Source: Microplitis mediator (taxonomy: Eukaryota > Arthropoda > Insecta > Hymenoptera > Braconidae). Taken from it: a stretch of DNA of 64,000 nt. A program made the translations under genes and the position numbers. A model generated the notes under the pieces. It was not told the DNA's origin. It searched no databases and worked only from the letters and a program-made list of their open reading frames with translations. Every line of letters begins with the position of its first letter. The stretch's first letter is position 1. Where the stretch lies: NCBI RefSeq assembly GCF_029852145.1, contig NC_079978.1, forward strand, positions 4,216,001-4,280,000. Reading direction: 5' to 3'. Positions 1 through 12,164 of the stretch are shown here, piece by piece.

Positions 1-85
1 CATGCATTTTAACATTTTACAGTAAAAAAAATTGTAAGCTTACTATAGTACTAATCTTTTTTACTGTAAAATGTTAAAATGCATG
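1..85. repeat. Perfect 29-bp inverted repeat at window edge
   Basis: Bases 1-29 and 57-85 are exact reverse complements (CATGCATTTTAACATTTTAC onward) around a 27-base loop. The element lies in an intron of the SRRM1 gene and may continue beyond the left edge. Confidence 0.8.
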
Positions 86-549
86 TATCTCATGAACAGT
101 GCACTTTAGCAATATAAGTGTCATGAGCAATTTTGTAGAGGACAAAATTTCCTAAAAGATTTGTCCTATGCATATTTTTTGTAAGATGAGCCGTTTCTTC
201 ACTATTAACAAAAATAAATGAAAAAAGTGAAAAATTGATTTTTGGAGCTGATACAATCGACATGGATCAAGTTAGACCAAAACCGTTTCATACACTTTTG
301 AAAAGCAACAATTACTCTACAAATAAAAACTGGTTTCAAAACGATAGCCTAAAATCGGGCTAAGTTATAGTAATTTTAAAAAAAAATTATTCGATTTACA
401 TGCTTTTTAAATGGGAAAACTTTGATGCTCGATAGAAAGTATTTAAAATTAAAATTAATAGCTGAAGTTTTCAGGGAATTTTTCTCTCAACATAAGCAAC
501 AAAATTTTCTTGTGTCCGCTAAAAAAAAAAAATGTTCATTTCAAATGAA

Positions 550-775
550 GCTCCCTAGTGAGTAGCCGGCGTTTAATAATTCTTTGATTATTTTTAAAAA
601 TGATAAATAATAAAAAAAAAATATTTGAAAAAATTCCACCTATAGTTTTTAGAGTTTTCTAAACGTGCATATTTTTTTTTTTAATGATTTGTTGAAAAAA
701 AACTCCGAAAATTGTTGATTGTCAATTGCAGGATCATCAGCTAACTTCAGTATCATAAATAATTAACAATTGTTA
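550..775. repeat. Degenerate F1-family inverted-repeat element
   Basis: The internal part (paired poly-A/poly-T blocks around a TGCATAT core) and the right end GCTAACTTCAGTATCAT match the F1 family described at 35345-35538, but the left end is eroded and the right end seems doubled. It lies in an SRRM1 intron. Confidence 0.5.
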
Positions 776-803
776 CTGAGCTGATAAATGAGTAATTAAA
801 TAC

Positions 804-1115
804 CTTCTGCGTTAATGAGTCCACGAACTTCATTTGCTTCAACAGCTTCTTCTCCTTGTCACTGAACCGCGTGTCCTGCGATGCAGTTGTACCCTATTAG
901 TTATTATTTAATATATCACCGTACAAATTATAATTAACAAATTAACAAACAAAACTGGTAAATACGTATGAACATACGCAACATGTCTTGATGATAAAAA
1001 TAAAAAATAAATAATTAGCCGGGATAAAAATATCATTTCAAATATCAATTAATTAGTAATAAATCTTAATAAATTAATAAAAATACTTAATAAAAAGTTT
1101 TACCGTGTACATCAT
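804..1115 (-). CDS. SRRM1: SRRM1/SRm160 splicing coactivator, N-terminal exons only
   Basis: These are the first two coding exons of a gene that runs off the left edge. Exon 1 is 1104-1115 (four codons, MMYT, then a GT donor); exon 2 is 893-804 after an AG acceptor and ends in phase 0 before another GT. The joined reading contains DTRFSDKEKKLLKQMKF followed by VDSLTQK, which closely matches the start of the SRm160 family just before its PWI domain (family knowledge). The PWI domain itself should start in the next exon; I do not find it in bases 1-800, so it lies outside. SRm160 is a nuclear SR-related coactivator of splicing and 3'-end processing. The sequence upstream of 1115 carries no longer frame, so this ATG is the likely start. 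The identification is strong, but only 34 codons are visible. Confidence 0.85.
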
Positions 1116-1498
1116 CTTGAATGGTAATTATTGAATCTAAAATACCCCAAAATCCTGATGCCACAACACCACAACCACACGAGATGTTTACTCAGCTAAA
1201 AAAAATCAACGTTTGTTAACGATTTGGTCGCTACTTAAAAACAATATTACGCGGGATTTTAATTGATAATCCGGATGGATTAATCAAGGGATTTATTTAT
1301 GATTAATTATTATCATATTTATGATTTAATTCGTCAGTAGACGCACACACGTATACGACACAAAAAATTCACAGAATCAATTGTCTCAACATGGCGCCGG
1401 CATCGTGGACAGGAGACTCAAGTAAATCCGAAATGTATTTCAAGATGTCGCTGTATTGTTAATTATCTGGCGGCATTATTATTTTATTACAAAATTTC
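1116..1498. promoter_or_regulatory. SRRM1 5' region
   Basis: This 380-base stretch lies upstream of the SRRM1 start. It has no gene of its own that I can see. A less AT-rich patch around 1380-1420 (GGCGCCGGC core) stands out and may mark the transcription start region. No TATA box or other motif decides this. Confidence 0.3.
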
Positions 1499-2110
1499 GT
1501 ATCAAGTTAGCAGACGATTAAGAATTTTCGGATTTTTTTTTCAACAAATCAGTTACGAAAAAAAAAAAAAAAAAAATATACACATGTAGAAAATTTAATA
1601 AACTATAGGTGCAATTTTTCAAAATATTTTTTTTTTATAGTCAATCGTTTTTCAAAAATTTCAAAAACTGTCAGACGTCTGCTAACTTCAGTATCATAAA
1701 ATATCATGATACTGAAATTAGCAGACGTCTAATAATTTTGGAATTTTTTTTTAGACGATAAACCATAAAAAAAAATATTTGAAAAAATTGCACCTGTAGT
1801 TTTTTAAATTTTCTACATGTGCATATTATTATTTTATTCTTTTGCAATTTATTTGTTGAGAAACAAAAATTCAAAAATTTTTAAATGTCTACTTTCAGGA
1901 TCATAAAATATGCGCATGTAGAAAATTTAAAAAGTGACAGGTGCAATTTTTAAAATATTGTTTTTTTATTATTTACTGTTTTTGAAAAAATTCAAAAATC
2001 ATTAGACGTCGGCTAACTTCAGTATCATAAATTTCATGAGTGTGAATGTGAAAGACATCAGACAAATTCAAAACTATTCATAAATTTTTTTATTTTTTCA
2101 AACAGACAAA
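1499..2110. repeat. Array of three F1 elements plus an F2 fragment
   Basis: F1 copy A (1499-1697) ends in GTATCAT. Eight bases (AAAATATC, 1698-1705) then separate it from F1 copy B (1706-1904), which begins ATGATACTGAAATTAGCAG. A left-truncated copy C (about 1911-2028) follows, then AAATTTC (2029-2035), then the left end of an F2 element (from 2036, ATGAGTGTGAATG). F1 elements are about 200 bp, nearly palindromic and non-coding. The spacers resemble target-site duplications; CAAAATTTC also precedes copy A. Confidence 0.75.
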
Positions 2111-2423
2111 TAGATGAGAGATAACAATTATTACACTGTCATATTTTTTTTTAAATCAACACTTATCATTAAAATACTATTGGGTGATAATTACAATGTC
2201 AAACACAAATATTCCATTAAAAGTTAATTAAAATATTAATTTTTTTTATTGTATTAAAATTACAAATTAATTGATAATGTAGATCTAATATTTTATTTAA
2301 TATACGTCAGCATTCAATAATCAATTACATTAAAAATATATTTACATTAGCATGTGCGAAAATAATTTTAAAAAATAAATACTAATTATTTACAATTTTA
2401 GTTAAGTAAATTTATTATCATAA
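2111..2423. other. AT-rich spacer, no gene seen
   Basis: This is the spacer between the repeat array and the Clp1 stop codon. It holds the Clp1 3' UTR and probable polyadenylation region. I see no reading frame, RNA gene or repeat structure in it. Confidence 0.4.
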
Positions 2424-4809
2424 TTATTTATTCCCCGAAAACATAATATCAGAAAGAAGTAAAACGTTACTTGGCAACGGCCCTGGTAGAGGACTGAGAA
2501 GTGTAAAAGTTCGTCTTCCAACGTCCACATTTGTTCTAAAAAAAAAAAAAAAATTATGATCAATAATCTCCTCGATCCTGTCGCGCCGTATAAGGGACAA
2601 TTTTGCCAGGCTCGGCAACTAGCAGCTGTTTGCTGAACCATAAAAATAATTATTGCTACAGCCTAAAAAACTATAAATTAGAAAAAATATAAAATACATT
2701 TTATTACTTTTTAAAAAGTCTATGAATATACTTATAAAAAGTTATTCAAATAGCAAACAAAATGATACCTCGGGACTGAGGAGGATTAGGTCGAAGACCC
2801 AGTACCCGATCACTCATGTATTTTTATATCTATGTTTACTAAATTTTTACCACTTATAGATATACAAATACATGGAGTGATCGAGTACTAGTTCCTTGAT
2901 CGGGTACTGTAGTTGGAGATCTGGTGACCAATTTTGATGGAGTGTTTGATTCACTTTGAAATACTTTTAGGATAGATAAATAATAAATCGATGTACCTGA
3001 AGAACGGAACGTTTTTCGCACAACGGAAATGAAAAATTGATGTAATTTAACTGCTTAAGAGGTAGTTAGGAGTGGCCTGCAATTTTCAGCTGACATACTA
3101 GCGCGTATATGGGACATTTCAAAAATTTAGATCCAGTAGATTTTTTACTTTTCGTTTTGTTTTTTATTTTCGTTTCACGAAAAACGTTCCGAACTTAGGG
3201 TACATATAAATCGTATTTTTGGTTGGTCGTTTTTTGTACAGGAGATACTGTGCATAGCGCAAATTTGCACGACAATATAAACCAGAAAAACCGTTTGATT
3301 CACAATCAGCGTACAATTAAATGAAATTGAATAAGTAAATTTTTTAAGACAAAAATGAAAAGGCCAGACACTTTTGGAAATGTAAATATAGAACCAAACT
3401 ACCCAAAAGTTGTGTCTTTATATAAAAAAAATGAAGTGTTTGATTCAAGCTGAAATTTAAACAGCATCTTAATTATATTTATTTAAAAATATTTAAAAAA
3501 ATCTTCTAGATCTTTTAGCTTACTAGTAAATTGGTAAAAAAAATAAATAGAGCATGTAAAAAATAAAATACTTACATGCAAACAAAACCAGCTATATTCG
3601 TTTGCACAACATCATCTTTTGCAGGATCAGCTAGTGAAATAGACAGCATGTGGTGTTTTAAATTAGGTCCAGGTGTCACAGGAATTAATTTAATGGCTTT
3701 ACTTTTCGACGTTACTGGTACAGTTGAACCCCCAGTGACTGGAGTACCAACGTTAAATATCCTGACGTCGCTCCACTTTACATCGAAGGTGTGAGGAGTC
3801 AATGGTTTTTTAGTGCCATAATAATACTCACTGATCCGCATATTTCTTGATATTCTTCTCTGTGGAGTATCTCTATTAACAACTCCATGGCTTTTAGGCA
3901 GTAAAACGACTTTAACAAAGTCCGGAATATCTTTGACAAGCGCGTTATATAATTTTTCATGATCCAAAACAATAATGGCATCAACTTCAAATGCCTGAGC
4001 AACATGAGTCAGTAATTTATAACCAGTACCATGTACCCATCCGCAAGTATTTATAATTATTCCCGACGCTTTATCTTTTTTATTCGTCTCCATACGGTCG
4101 AAACAGACCTCAGCGATCCTCGAAACCAGATGATTGTACAACAAAATATTGGAACCAGGTCCTTTATAACCAAAATGAAAAGCAACAGACCCCTGGCTGT
4201 TGAACCCATCAACGACATCCGATGGTTTGTCAATTGGCAGCGCTCCGATTATACCCGGAATTGTTATTTGCCCTTGACCAACGTCCAGGTCAACATAAAT
4301 GGGTTTTCTTCCCATCCTTGCGGCGTAATTCAATAAAATTTTAGTCAAAGTTGATTTACCCACGTCCATTGGTCCAGCAATCATGATAATTGGTCCAGCA
4401 GTATTATTTTTTTCAGCGGATTCTCGCATTCGTTCCATGGCGGCATGGCAATTTAAATAAAGACCCATTGGAGTTTGTTTAGCAACTTCTGGAATCGTGT
4501 TTCCGGTCAACTCAACTGTACACCCCTGCCATGTAAATACTCCAATTTTAAATCCAAAGCCAAACTCATATTTTCTTCCCTTTATTAATTCTGCTCCGAA
4601 TACTTCAGCTAATCCATTCTTGAGCTAAATTTATAAAAATTGATACATGATCATATGAAAAATAATTTTTAAAAATAAACATACGAATTTATCTGAATAA
4701 TAATGATCATTACCTCTAGTATTATTTTTTCATTTTTTCCTTTAACCTCAAAACGTAATTCACTTTCGGGATCTAAATTAAATATCTGGCATCCTTTATC
4801 TTCAGTCAT
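2424..4809 (-). CDS. Clp1: Clp1 polyribonucleotide 5'-hydroxyl kinase
   Basis: Three exons join in phase: 4809-4714 (ATG, 32 codons), 4624-3576, and 2535-2424 (TAA), giving about 418 residues; human CLP1 has 425. The protein has the N-terminal Clp1 domain (residues 1-about 105), a Walker A loop GPMDVGKST at about 116-124, the DVGQG motif at about 146-150, and a C-terminal domain ending in LSPLPGPLPSN, a family signature. Clp1 phosphorylates RNA 5'-hydroxyls. It works in the tRNA splicing endonuclease complex and in cleavage factor II of mRNA 3'-end formation, in the nucleus. The Drosophila orthologue is cbc. The last intron (2536-3575) is about 1 kb and carries inverted-repeat elements. The gene is head-to-head with rod, and all catalytic motifs that I can see are intact. 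Confidence 0.95.
2790..2900. repeat. Short imperfect palindrome in Clp1 intron 2
   Basis: CAGTACCCGATCACTC and downstream GAGTGATCGAGTACT form arms of an imperfect hairpin with a short AT-rich centre, and GATCGGGTACTG recurs just beyond. It looks like a small foldback element. Confidence 0.45.
2992..3204. repeat. MITE-like element in Clp1 intron 2
   Basis: The left end TGTACCTGAAGAACGGAACG and the right end CGTTCCGAACTTAGGGTACA are inverted repeats of about 26 bp with a few mismatches, both running on into a CGAAAAACG-type block. The element is 213 bp and non-coding. I could not define a clean target duplication. Confidence 0.6.
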
Positions 4810-5684
4810 TTTTGATAAAATTTAAATAAATCCGTCGTAAAAGTTTAAAATTTTTTAAATCATAAATAAGTTAAAATAAATTTTAAAAAAAATTTTTGTG
4901 TTTTTAAAAGCCAGATATTTTTATATGATTAAATAATACTTGTTGATGTTGATGCATTTTTTTTCTCCATTTTCTATGATATTATCATTCTCTTACTTAT
5001 TAATTGAGACAAGGAGCCATCATGCGAGAAATTTATGAGTGTGAATGTAGCAGACATCAGACAAAATTTATAAATTTGATATAAATAATTAAATTCAAAA
5101 AAATGCGCTTACAGATTTAATATTTATCTAAATATGCATTTTTTAATTTTTACTCCACTTACTTTTTATTCATTTATTCTAAAATTTTTAAAATTGACAA
5201 CTGTCTGCTACATTCACACTCATAGAAATTTACGTGTGAAGTAGCAGACATCAGACAAATTTAAAATTATTAATAAATAGAGTAAATAATTAATAAAATG
5301 ATATTTTAAAAAAATGCGCATTTAAAAAATTTTAAAATTAACAAGTGCATTTTTTTCAAATATTATTTTTTAAATTATTTACTCTATTCATTTATAACTT
5401 TAAATTTATCTGACGTCTGCTATATTCACACTCGTTAGAAATTGATGTTACCGCTTCCTCTTTTCAATTCAAAATTTCTTTCAGCCAATCAGTGATCAGA
5501 ATTAAATTCAAAAATTTTCAACGGTTTAAAGAACATGTTTACATTACTATATATAACCTTCATTTTCTGTTTACTCCAGTTTACTTAAAATTTTTTTTTT
5601 ACTCACTTTTTAAATTTTATTCAAATGTTATCCATTGACAATAATTATTAGTATAAAAAATTGTAATTAGTGTTAAGTAAAAAA
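4810..5684. promoter_or_regulatory. Divergent Clp1/rod promoter region
   Basis: The start codons of Clp1 (minus) and rod (plus) are 875 bases apart with nothing coding between them, so both promoters should lie here. About half of the interval (5027-5444) is occupied by a pair of F2 elements. The stretch 5445-5684, next to rod, is free of them. Confidence 0.6.
5027..5444. repeat. Tandem pair of F2 elements with shared flanking 8-mer
   Basis: F2 copies occupy 5035-5223 and 5232-5435. Each has inverted termini of the type ATGAGTGTGAATGTAGCAG. AGAAATTT occurs before the first copy (5027-5034) and between the two (5224-5231); a one-base variant, AGAAATTG, follows the second (5437-5444). The elements are non-coding. 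Confidence 0.8.
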
Positions 5685-8600
5685 ATGTGGACAAAAATAT
5701 CATCTGGGTTCGATGCTGAAGACGAAACAATAAATTTTGGTACCCGTAATTTCGCGGAGACCGCAGGATCCATCTACGAGACCTGGACACTTGCAGTAAT
5801 CCAACCGGACATCGAAGTTGTAAAGGATCCTAAAGTAACGGCAGCTATTTTCTACACCAGACTTTGCGTAAGTGTTGATAATTCTGTAACAATATTTGGT
5901 GATTTATCGTGCAATGACGTGCTGTCAAGTATTGGCTTCGACTCATCAGTCACCAGTTACTGTCTGTCAAAAGACAGCAAGTTTTTATTCGTATCCGTCG
6001 AACCAGCAGAGCTCCACTGCTTCAATCTCACGGAAACTGGCCAGGAAATACTTTGCCTTGATCTTCACCGGCACTTTAAATGCAACCGCATTATAAAAGT
6101 ATGTCTAGAAGAAGAAAACGATAACGTAAATGTTATTATTGTTACTTCTGTAGGCAAAATTTATCGAATAAATAATTTTAATCAAGCTGACGTTGTTAGC
6201 GATGGAGATGATGATAAATTTATCAAGACCATCAAAGTATTGTCGCAACAGACATCGAGAATCGAGTACGCGGCTCTCAGAGAATCAAATGAATCATCAG
6301 TAAAGTCATTGGTGACTCTAGGTGATGATGTCTCTTTATTTCCAAAAAGTATTTCCTGTCCATTAAAATCGTTGCCTTACCAGTACATCAAAGCGCAATT
6401 TTTTAATAATTACAGCGGGATGATTTGTCTGCGTGCTGATAAAAGTCTGAGTGTCGTTCATCTGAAGACACTCATTGGTAAAAAAGTATGGAGTGGACCA
6501 GTCGTTGATTTTGTAACTCTGCAAGAAACAGACAGTAATCACATGCTTGTTCTGATGGACTCTGAACCTTCAGCAACACTGACATCTCTTCATCTGATGT
6601 CTTTTCCAGATTTTAAAATTATTTTTACCATGACTGTACCGCGGACGACTTACCTGATTGATATCATCGGTGGTAAATCAATAGACAGTTTAATTATCAT
6701 CGAGGGTATGAAAAATTCAAGCAACCTGGTGAGTACTATTCGTGTAAAAGCTATTGGAGAAAGTCTGCCAGAGTATCGTCTCCAGAGACTACTGAAACAG
6801 CAACGATTTGATGAAGCACGAGAATTCGCGGGTAAATTTAAATTAAACTGCGAGTGTATATTCCAAGCCCAGCTATCTGTTTTAATGAATCAGTTGCGTC
6901 CACAGTTAGATCAGAATGATATAGTAGAATTAGATAGTTTTATTTCGATTCTAGATCAAATAAAAGATGTCAAATATATTTATGAATGTTGTAGTAAAGC
7001 TCTGACACGTGATTATCAAGACACCAAGCGGCTTTACATCTACACCAAGAAGCGTATTTTTGATTGTATTAATTCGTCATCAACGAAATCTATCAATGAA
7101 GACGTTTCTTATCTTCTGCATGAAGTAAGTGACATATTAAAAAAACTGGAGACTTTTGAATGTATCCAGAGAGTGAGATTTAAAAATAATCACGATGAAT
7201 TACCGGATATAAATGAGTGGAATAAATTTTCACGATCTGATTTACTTCAGGAGTGCATTAAATATTTGTCACTGGGCGAATTGCACGCAGCTGCACTCAT
7301 ATGGACACGTCATATTTCATCGATAGCACCTAAAATAATAAAAGGAACAGTAGAACAAATTCTCGAAACAATACCCAGTCATTTAGGACCCGATGACCTG
7401 TGGCCTTGGTTGCATCAATTCGTTCCTTCCGTTACATCTTTTATACCCAGTTCATTACCTGAAATTATTCAGTGGGGTTACAAGAAGACCAAGTCCCTAG
7501 AAAAGTCTCATCGTGACCGATGGCCTTCAATTGGATTGCAGTTCACAGAAGGACTCGTTGATTTATTGCGTTTTGAAGAGTACAAAGTTTGTTTCCAACT
7601 TCACCAGCAATACACAAATAAAAATTCGCAGTTTCACCGGCTGATGACCTTAATGCAAGCGGTCTCCGATCTACTAGATCTCAAGACACACTACAAAGTT
7701 GTACTGCCTCTCAATACTTATCTGAGTAATCCAATAGACGTTATCACTCTGCTGCTCAATAAAATTCACATCGACGAGATTCCTGGATTGATGAATAATT
7801 TTCTTAATCAATATATGGTCAATCATTCGTTGAAGAATGACGAAATACTGTCGACGTATATCCAGAACACTCTGAAGAATTCGAAGCACTGGTGGATCGG
7901 TGATAAAGCGCCATGGGATAAACGGCTCGCTGTTGTTATCAATTACATTCACAATATACAGAATCGATTGCAGCAGACACTGGAAGTATTGAAAAAAGCA
8001 CCGGTACCTTGGAGTGATGCTTTGACAGCACTTGCTGACCAGTCTTACACTTACAATCATCCGCTGGTATCGGATATTTTTACTGAAAGCAACAACGTTA
8101 CGGTAAAATTAATTCTTAAAAAATATGGATTCGCTCATATAGGCTGTAATTATCATTTATATAATAATATTATTAAGCAAAACCGCGCGAGTATGATTGA
8201 AGATTTGTTCGAGTTGACAAAAACGGACAACGATTTGAGGCAAAAAGTTATTTTTAATTGTCTTAATTATCACTTGAGTCGCGGTAATACTGAAAGATTT
8301 ATGGAAATAATTGACGGATTGGATGATAATTTATTGCTAAATTGCTGTAAAGAAATAGTCGACATGGTTAAAGTTAAATTAAATTTTAATAAGGTTGATA
8401 AATCATTAGAACATTATATGGAAGTACTGAATACTCTGGAAAATAAATTTAAAGAAGCGTTAATCGTCACTATGAAGAGTAAGTTAATTGAATTAGACGA
8501 TTCTTATCAAACGTTGAAAATATTAAAAAATATTTATCGGCTGTACAAAGAGTTTGGCATTAATATTAATCAGCAAGACTACTGTCTGCGCAAAGAAAAA

Positions 8601-11600
8601 ATAATACGCAGTTACATTCAATTAATTGTTGGTTCGTATGAAGAAGACAGAGTCGATTGGGTGAATATTTGCAGGTGTGTTGAAAGAGTCAGTAGTTTAC
8701 TGGAGCTGCCGAAATTCTTTGGACTCCACGAAGTCCTTCAGCAGACATCTCATTCACAGACTCTGAAAAATTATATCATTGATCGGCTGAATAATGCCGC
8801 AGTTTCTCCTGATCCTGATGAAAATGAATACATAATTAAAATCTGCTCGAAATTACTCGTTAATCTCGATGACAATTCTCAGCTGGCTATTTGTTTAAAA
8901 AATTCATGCTCGTCAACTCTGATTCACACGACGAAAAAAATAAATAATTTAATGGAAAACTTGTATCTAGCGAATCGTATCGAAGCTTACAATGAAGCAG
9001 TTGGTGCTGAAAAAATAGAAACTGGTTTAAAAACTCCGTCATTAAAATTGTATACTATTTATACAGATGCTTCTTTTTCACCAGGAAATATTCTGTTGCC
9101 TCTTTTGAAAGACGCGTTTGATATCTGTCGTCATTACAAAAATATTTATGAAAATAATGGAATAACTTCAGATGTTGATCCAGAAGTTATTGGATACTTG
9201 ACCAAGAGTTTGTTTCATAAAGTTAAAGCCATTCAGAGCGAGCATCATGATTACGCGTTGCTAAAAATATTTTTGATAATTCAGACGGAGTTGTGCTCTT
9301 ATCAGCCTGCTAGTGAAGAAGCTGTAAATGAAATCCAGTCGGTAATGAAACACTGTATCTATATGTTACTAAAAAAACTTATAAGTAACAGATCATTTGA
9401 TATTAATCTAGGACTCGCATGTTTATTTTTACTTTCCCAAGCGGATGCTTTTAAAATACTGGTGTCTATTTCAAAATACTTTCAAACAGATTCATCCCGC
9501 GACCGAGTTATTCAGGACTTGGGTTACGAGTACTGTCGTTTAGTTAAAGATGACACTCACGGTGATATATTTTATGACAAGAGAATTATTCACTGCTGGG
9601 CAGAAATACTTGGAAATTATGGTATCTCCGCATCGGAAGTATTGCAGAGCAATATTGATGGCAAACGTACCATTATGATGCGAATTATGAAGTCGAAGAA
9701 ACCGGATGTTGTAAAAATACTCGAAGACTTTTGTCATAACTTTGGGTTTAATTTGAAAGACTGTTACTTCATGTACTTAGAAGTCCTGCTGCTGTCTTGG
9801 CAACCGAAATACAGTCTTCTGACGGGAAAAGACGGAAAGAAAGTCATTAAATTAGACGAAACTGATATAAAAGAACTTGAGAGTGTTTGCAAAAATTTGA
9901 TGATTAAAATAAAAGAGCTTGATAGCAATAATCCATCTGATATAAAGACTCACTTGGAGAAATTAAAATTACGTGTTAATTTTTATCATTATGAAATATT
10001 TGTTTTGCTGCTGGATCTTGCTGAAGAAAAAGACTTTGAGCTAAAAAGTTACTTGTGTTTTTTGAAAGATTACATTCGCGCGAGTCCACCAACTGACGTT
10101 GAACGTGAAGAATGGTTGAATTATTCACAAGAGGATCAGTCATTGCCAGCAATCGCTCAGTGGCGGTTTCCATACCTGCCCAAAATACCGCTTTACAAAT
10201 TGATACAAATAACACAGGAATTAAATTTGAAAACTTATGAAAAGTGGTTGGAAATAGCGCCAGTTCTTAAAATAACAAACTACTGTATATGTTCATTGGC
10301 AGTTAAAGGAGCTGTTGCTGAAGCTTGGCCCCATAATCCCACCACCGCTAATAACCACAAGACTTCTAGTCACAATGAGTGGTCAATACATTTACGCAAT
10401 GGTGCATTGCTTCAAGAAATAAAGAAATGTATTAATAATTGCATCAAGCAGAAAGATGAAATCGGAGCGGCAGCTTGGTATCATGTCGTTAATTACATGC
10501 CTCCTGGTGCTGACAGAGTTGCTGCTGCTAGAGAATGTTATTTGTATGCACAGGACTGGCAGCAACAAATTGATGATCCAATAACTCCAGACGATTCCAT
10601 GAAATTTAAGGTAATCCTAAAAAATTAATTGAATTAATTAATCATTATAATGTAAACTGCTCAGTCTTCAGTCCCCTTAAAAAACTAATATAATAAATTA
10701 TTTATTTTCAGCTGCACAAAATAAAGGACAGATATTTCAAGTATACATCGAAGCATATACTGTACACCCATGGATTGGGACAAGATAAGTATTTAAATTT
10801 GGTTGAGAATCCAGAAAAGCTAGTTCGAGAATTGTATAATGATGAGACTATACCAGCTCGTTACAAAGGAGTGATAAAAAACCGTCCGGACATAAACTCA
10901 GCAGTAACATCATTGGGGAATATATTCACATTGAACTTGATGAAGATACGTCTGGCGTTGTTGCATGAATGGCTGCAGCCAGAAGTTTTTGACAACAAGG
11001 CAAATGATACCATCAATATGTTCAATGATTTTTCAATTCTGTCAAGCAATGCTGCTTGTGACACTTTCACAACTGATGACAATCTGCTGCGAGCTTGTTA
11101 CCTCGTCGGGTCAGATAATTCCGAGAACTACGCGAATTATCTACTCAATATCAGTCTCATCGAGGCTAAAGATGAGGACTATACAAATCTTTATGGACCA
11201 GGTATGCGTTTCCGTGCTCTGAGGGTGCTTCAGTCTATCAAGGACGAGTCAACGCTAGCGGACTACGCAAAACGGGATCCCCAGCGTGTTAATCAGTACA
11301 TGAAGTCTCTGCAGTATTTAACGGAGTTAGAAAGACTTGGATTGTCTTACAGTATTACTAATTTTGATTCGTGTTCTAAACAAAAACTTGTACAGATACT
11401 GGTTAACAGTCAGTACAGTACACCACGTGCTCTAGGACTGATTCCTCAATTGTATCTCGATTACGATATTGAGGATCACAGTTTTCTCAATACTGCGTTA
11501 GAGTACATGGTAAAGTACTCACTCGTTCAAGAATTGAAAAAAAATTTATTGAAACTTGGGTCTATTGACTGCATTGTCAATTACTCTGGTTACGTTGCCG

Positions 11601-12118
11601 CGTGGCAAATAGTAATCAATGAACCTTTTAATAAACTAGATCAGAGTTCTGAAAGTATTGATAACTGTATCGAAGCATTGAGACTATTACACGTTTGTCC
11701 GATTATTGATAAACTACAGTTTGGTTCAATTATCAAGTATTGCATTGTGGCTAAGCAGCCTCATTTTGCGGCGGCACTTGTTCCTTTTTTGAGCGGCGAT
11801 GAAAAAAAAACTGTTTTACAGGTATAAATTATTCAACAATTAAACACTTATATAAATATAAATATATGTAGCTATTGAAGTTTGATAATAATATTAAATG
11901 ATATTTTTTAGGAAATTATACAAAATATAAATTACGATCAAGTGATAAATAAATTGTTGGAACTTGCTAGCAAAGGAGTATCAATCGTTTATCAAGTAAG
12001 TAAATTATTTAATAGGTAACTACTAATTAATAATTATATATTAATAATTTCAATTATTTATTTACAGTCTATTATGATGTTGAATGAAGCCAGTGCTACT
12101 TTGTCTATTACACAGTAA
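5685..12118 (+). CDS. rod: Rough deal (Rod/KNTC1), RZZ kinetochore complex subunit
   Basis: Four exons join in phase 0: 5685-10610, 10712-11821, 11912-11995 and 12068-12118 (TAA), giving 2,056 residues; human KNTC1 has 2,209. The start MWTKISSGFD aligns with KNTC1 MWNDIELL. It is followed by an N-terminal beta-propeller-like region (to about residue 360), then LPEYRLQRLLKQQRFDEA, which parallels KNTC1 LPENRLSRLLHKHRF. A long alpha-solenoid follows, and the C-terminal part contains HGLGQDKYLNLVENPEKLV, like KNTC1 HKLNTEEYLRVIGKP. Rod joins Zwilch and ZW10 in the RZZ complex, which builds the outer kinetochore corona, recruits dynein and Mad1, and supports the spindle checkpoint. The ATG at 5685 is preferred over an upstream GTG in the same frame. 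Almost the whole protein lies in one 4.9-kb exon. I first considered Nup160 and rejected it. Confidence 0.93.
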
Positions 12119-12143
12119 TGTTGTAGTATATTTTTGTACATTT

Positions 12144-12163
12144 TTTAATAAATTTATAATAAA
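12144..12163. terminator. Shared bidirectional poly(A) signal region
   Basis: On the plus strand AATAAA occurs at 12147-12152 and 12158-12163, serving rod. On the minus strand ATTAAA reads across 12149-12144, serving MTRES1. With only 46 bases between the two stop codons, each transcript's 3' end should run into the other gene's last exon. Confidence 0.55.
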
Positions 12164-12164
12164 A

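Noticed and set aside
5670..5684. GTG-initiated five-codon extension of rod
   Set aside because: Eukaryotic start should be ATG; the ATG at 5685 aligns with the conserved MW start of the family.
5685..12118. Nup160 as an identity for the large protein
   Set aside because: Beta-propeller plus alpha-solenoid architecture is shared, but the detailed motifs at start, middle and C-terminus fit KNTC1/Rod.
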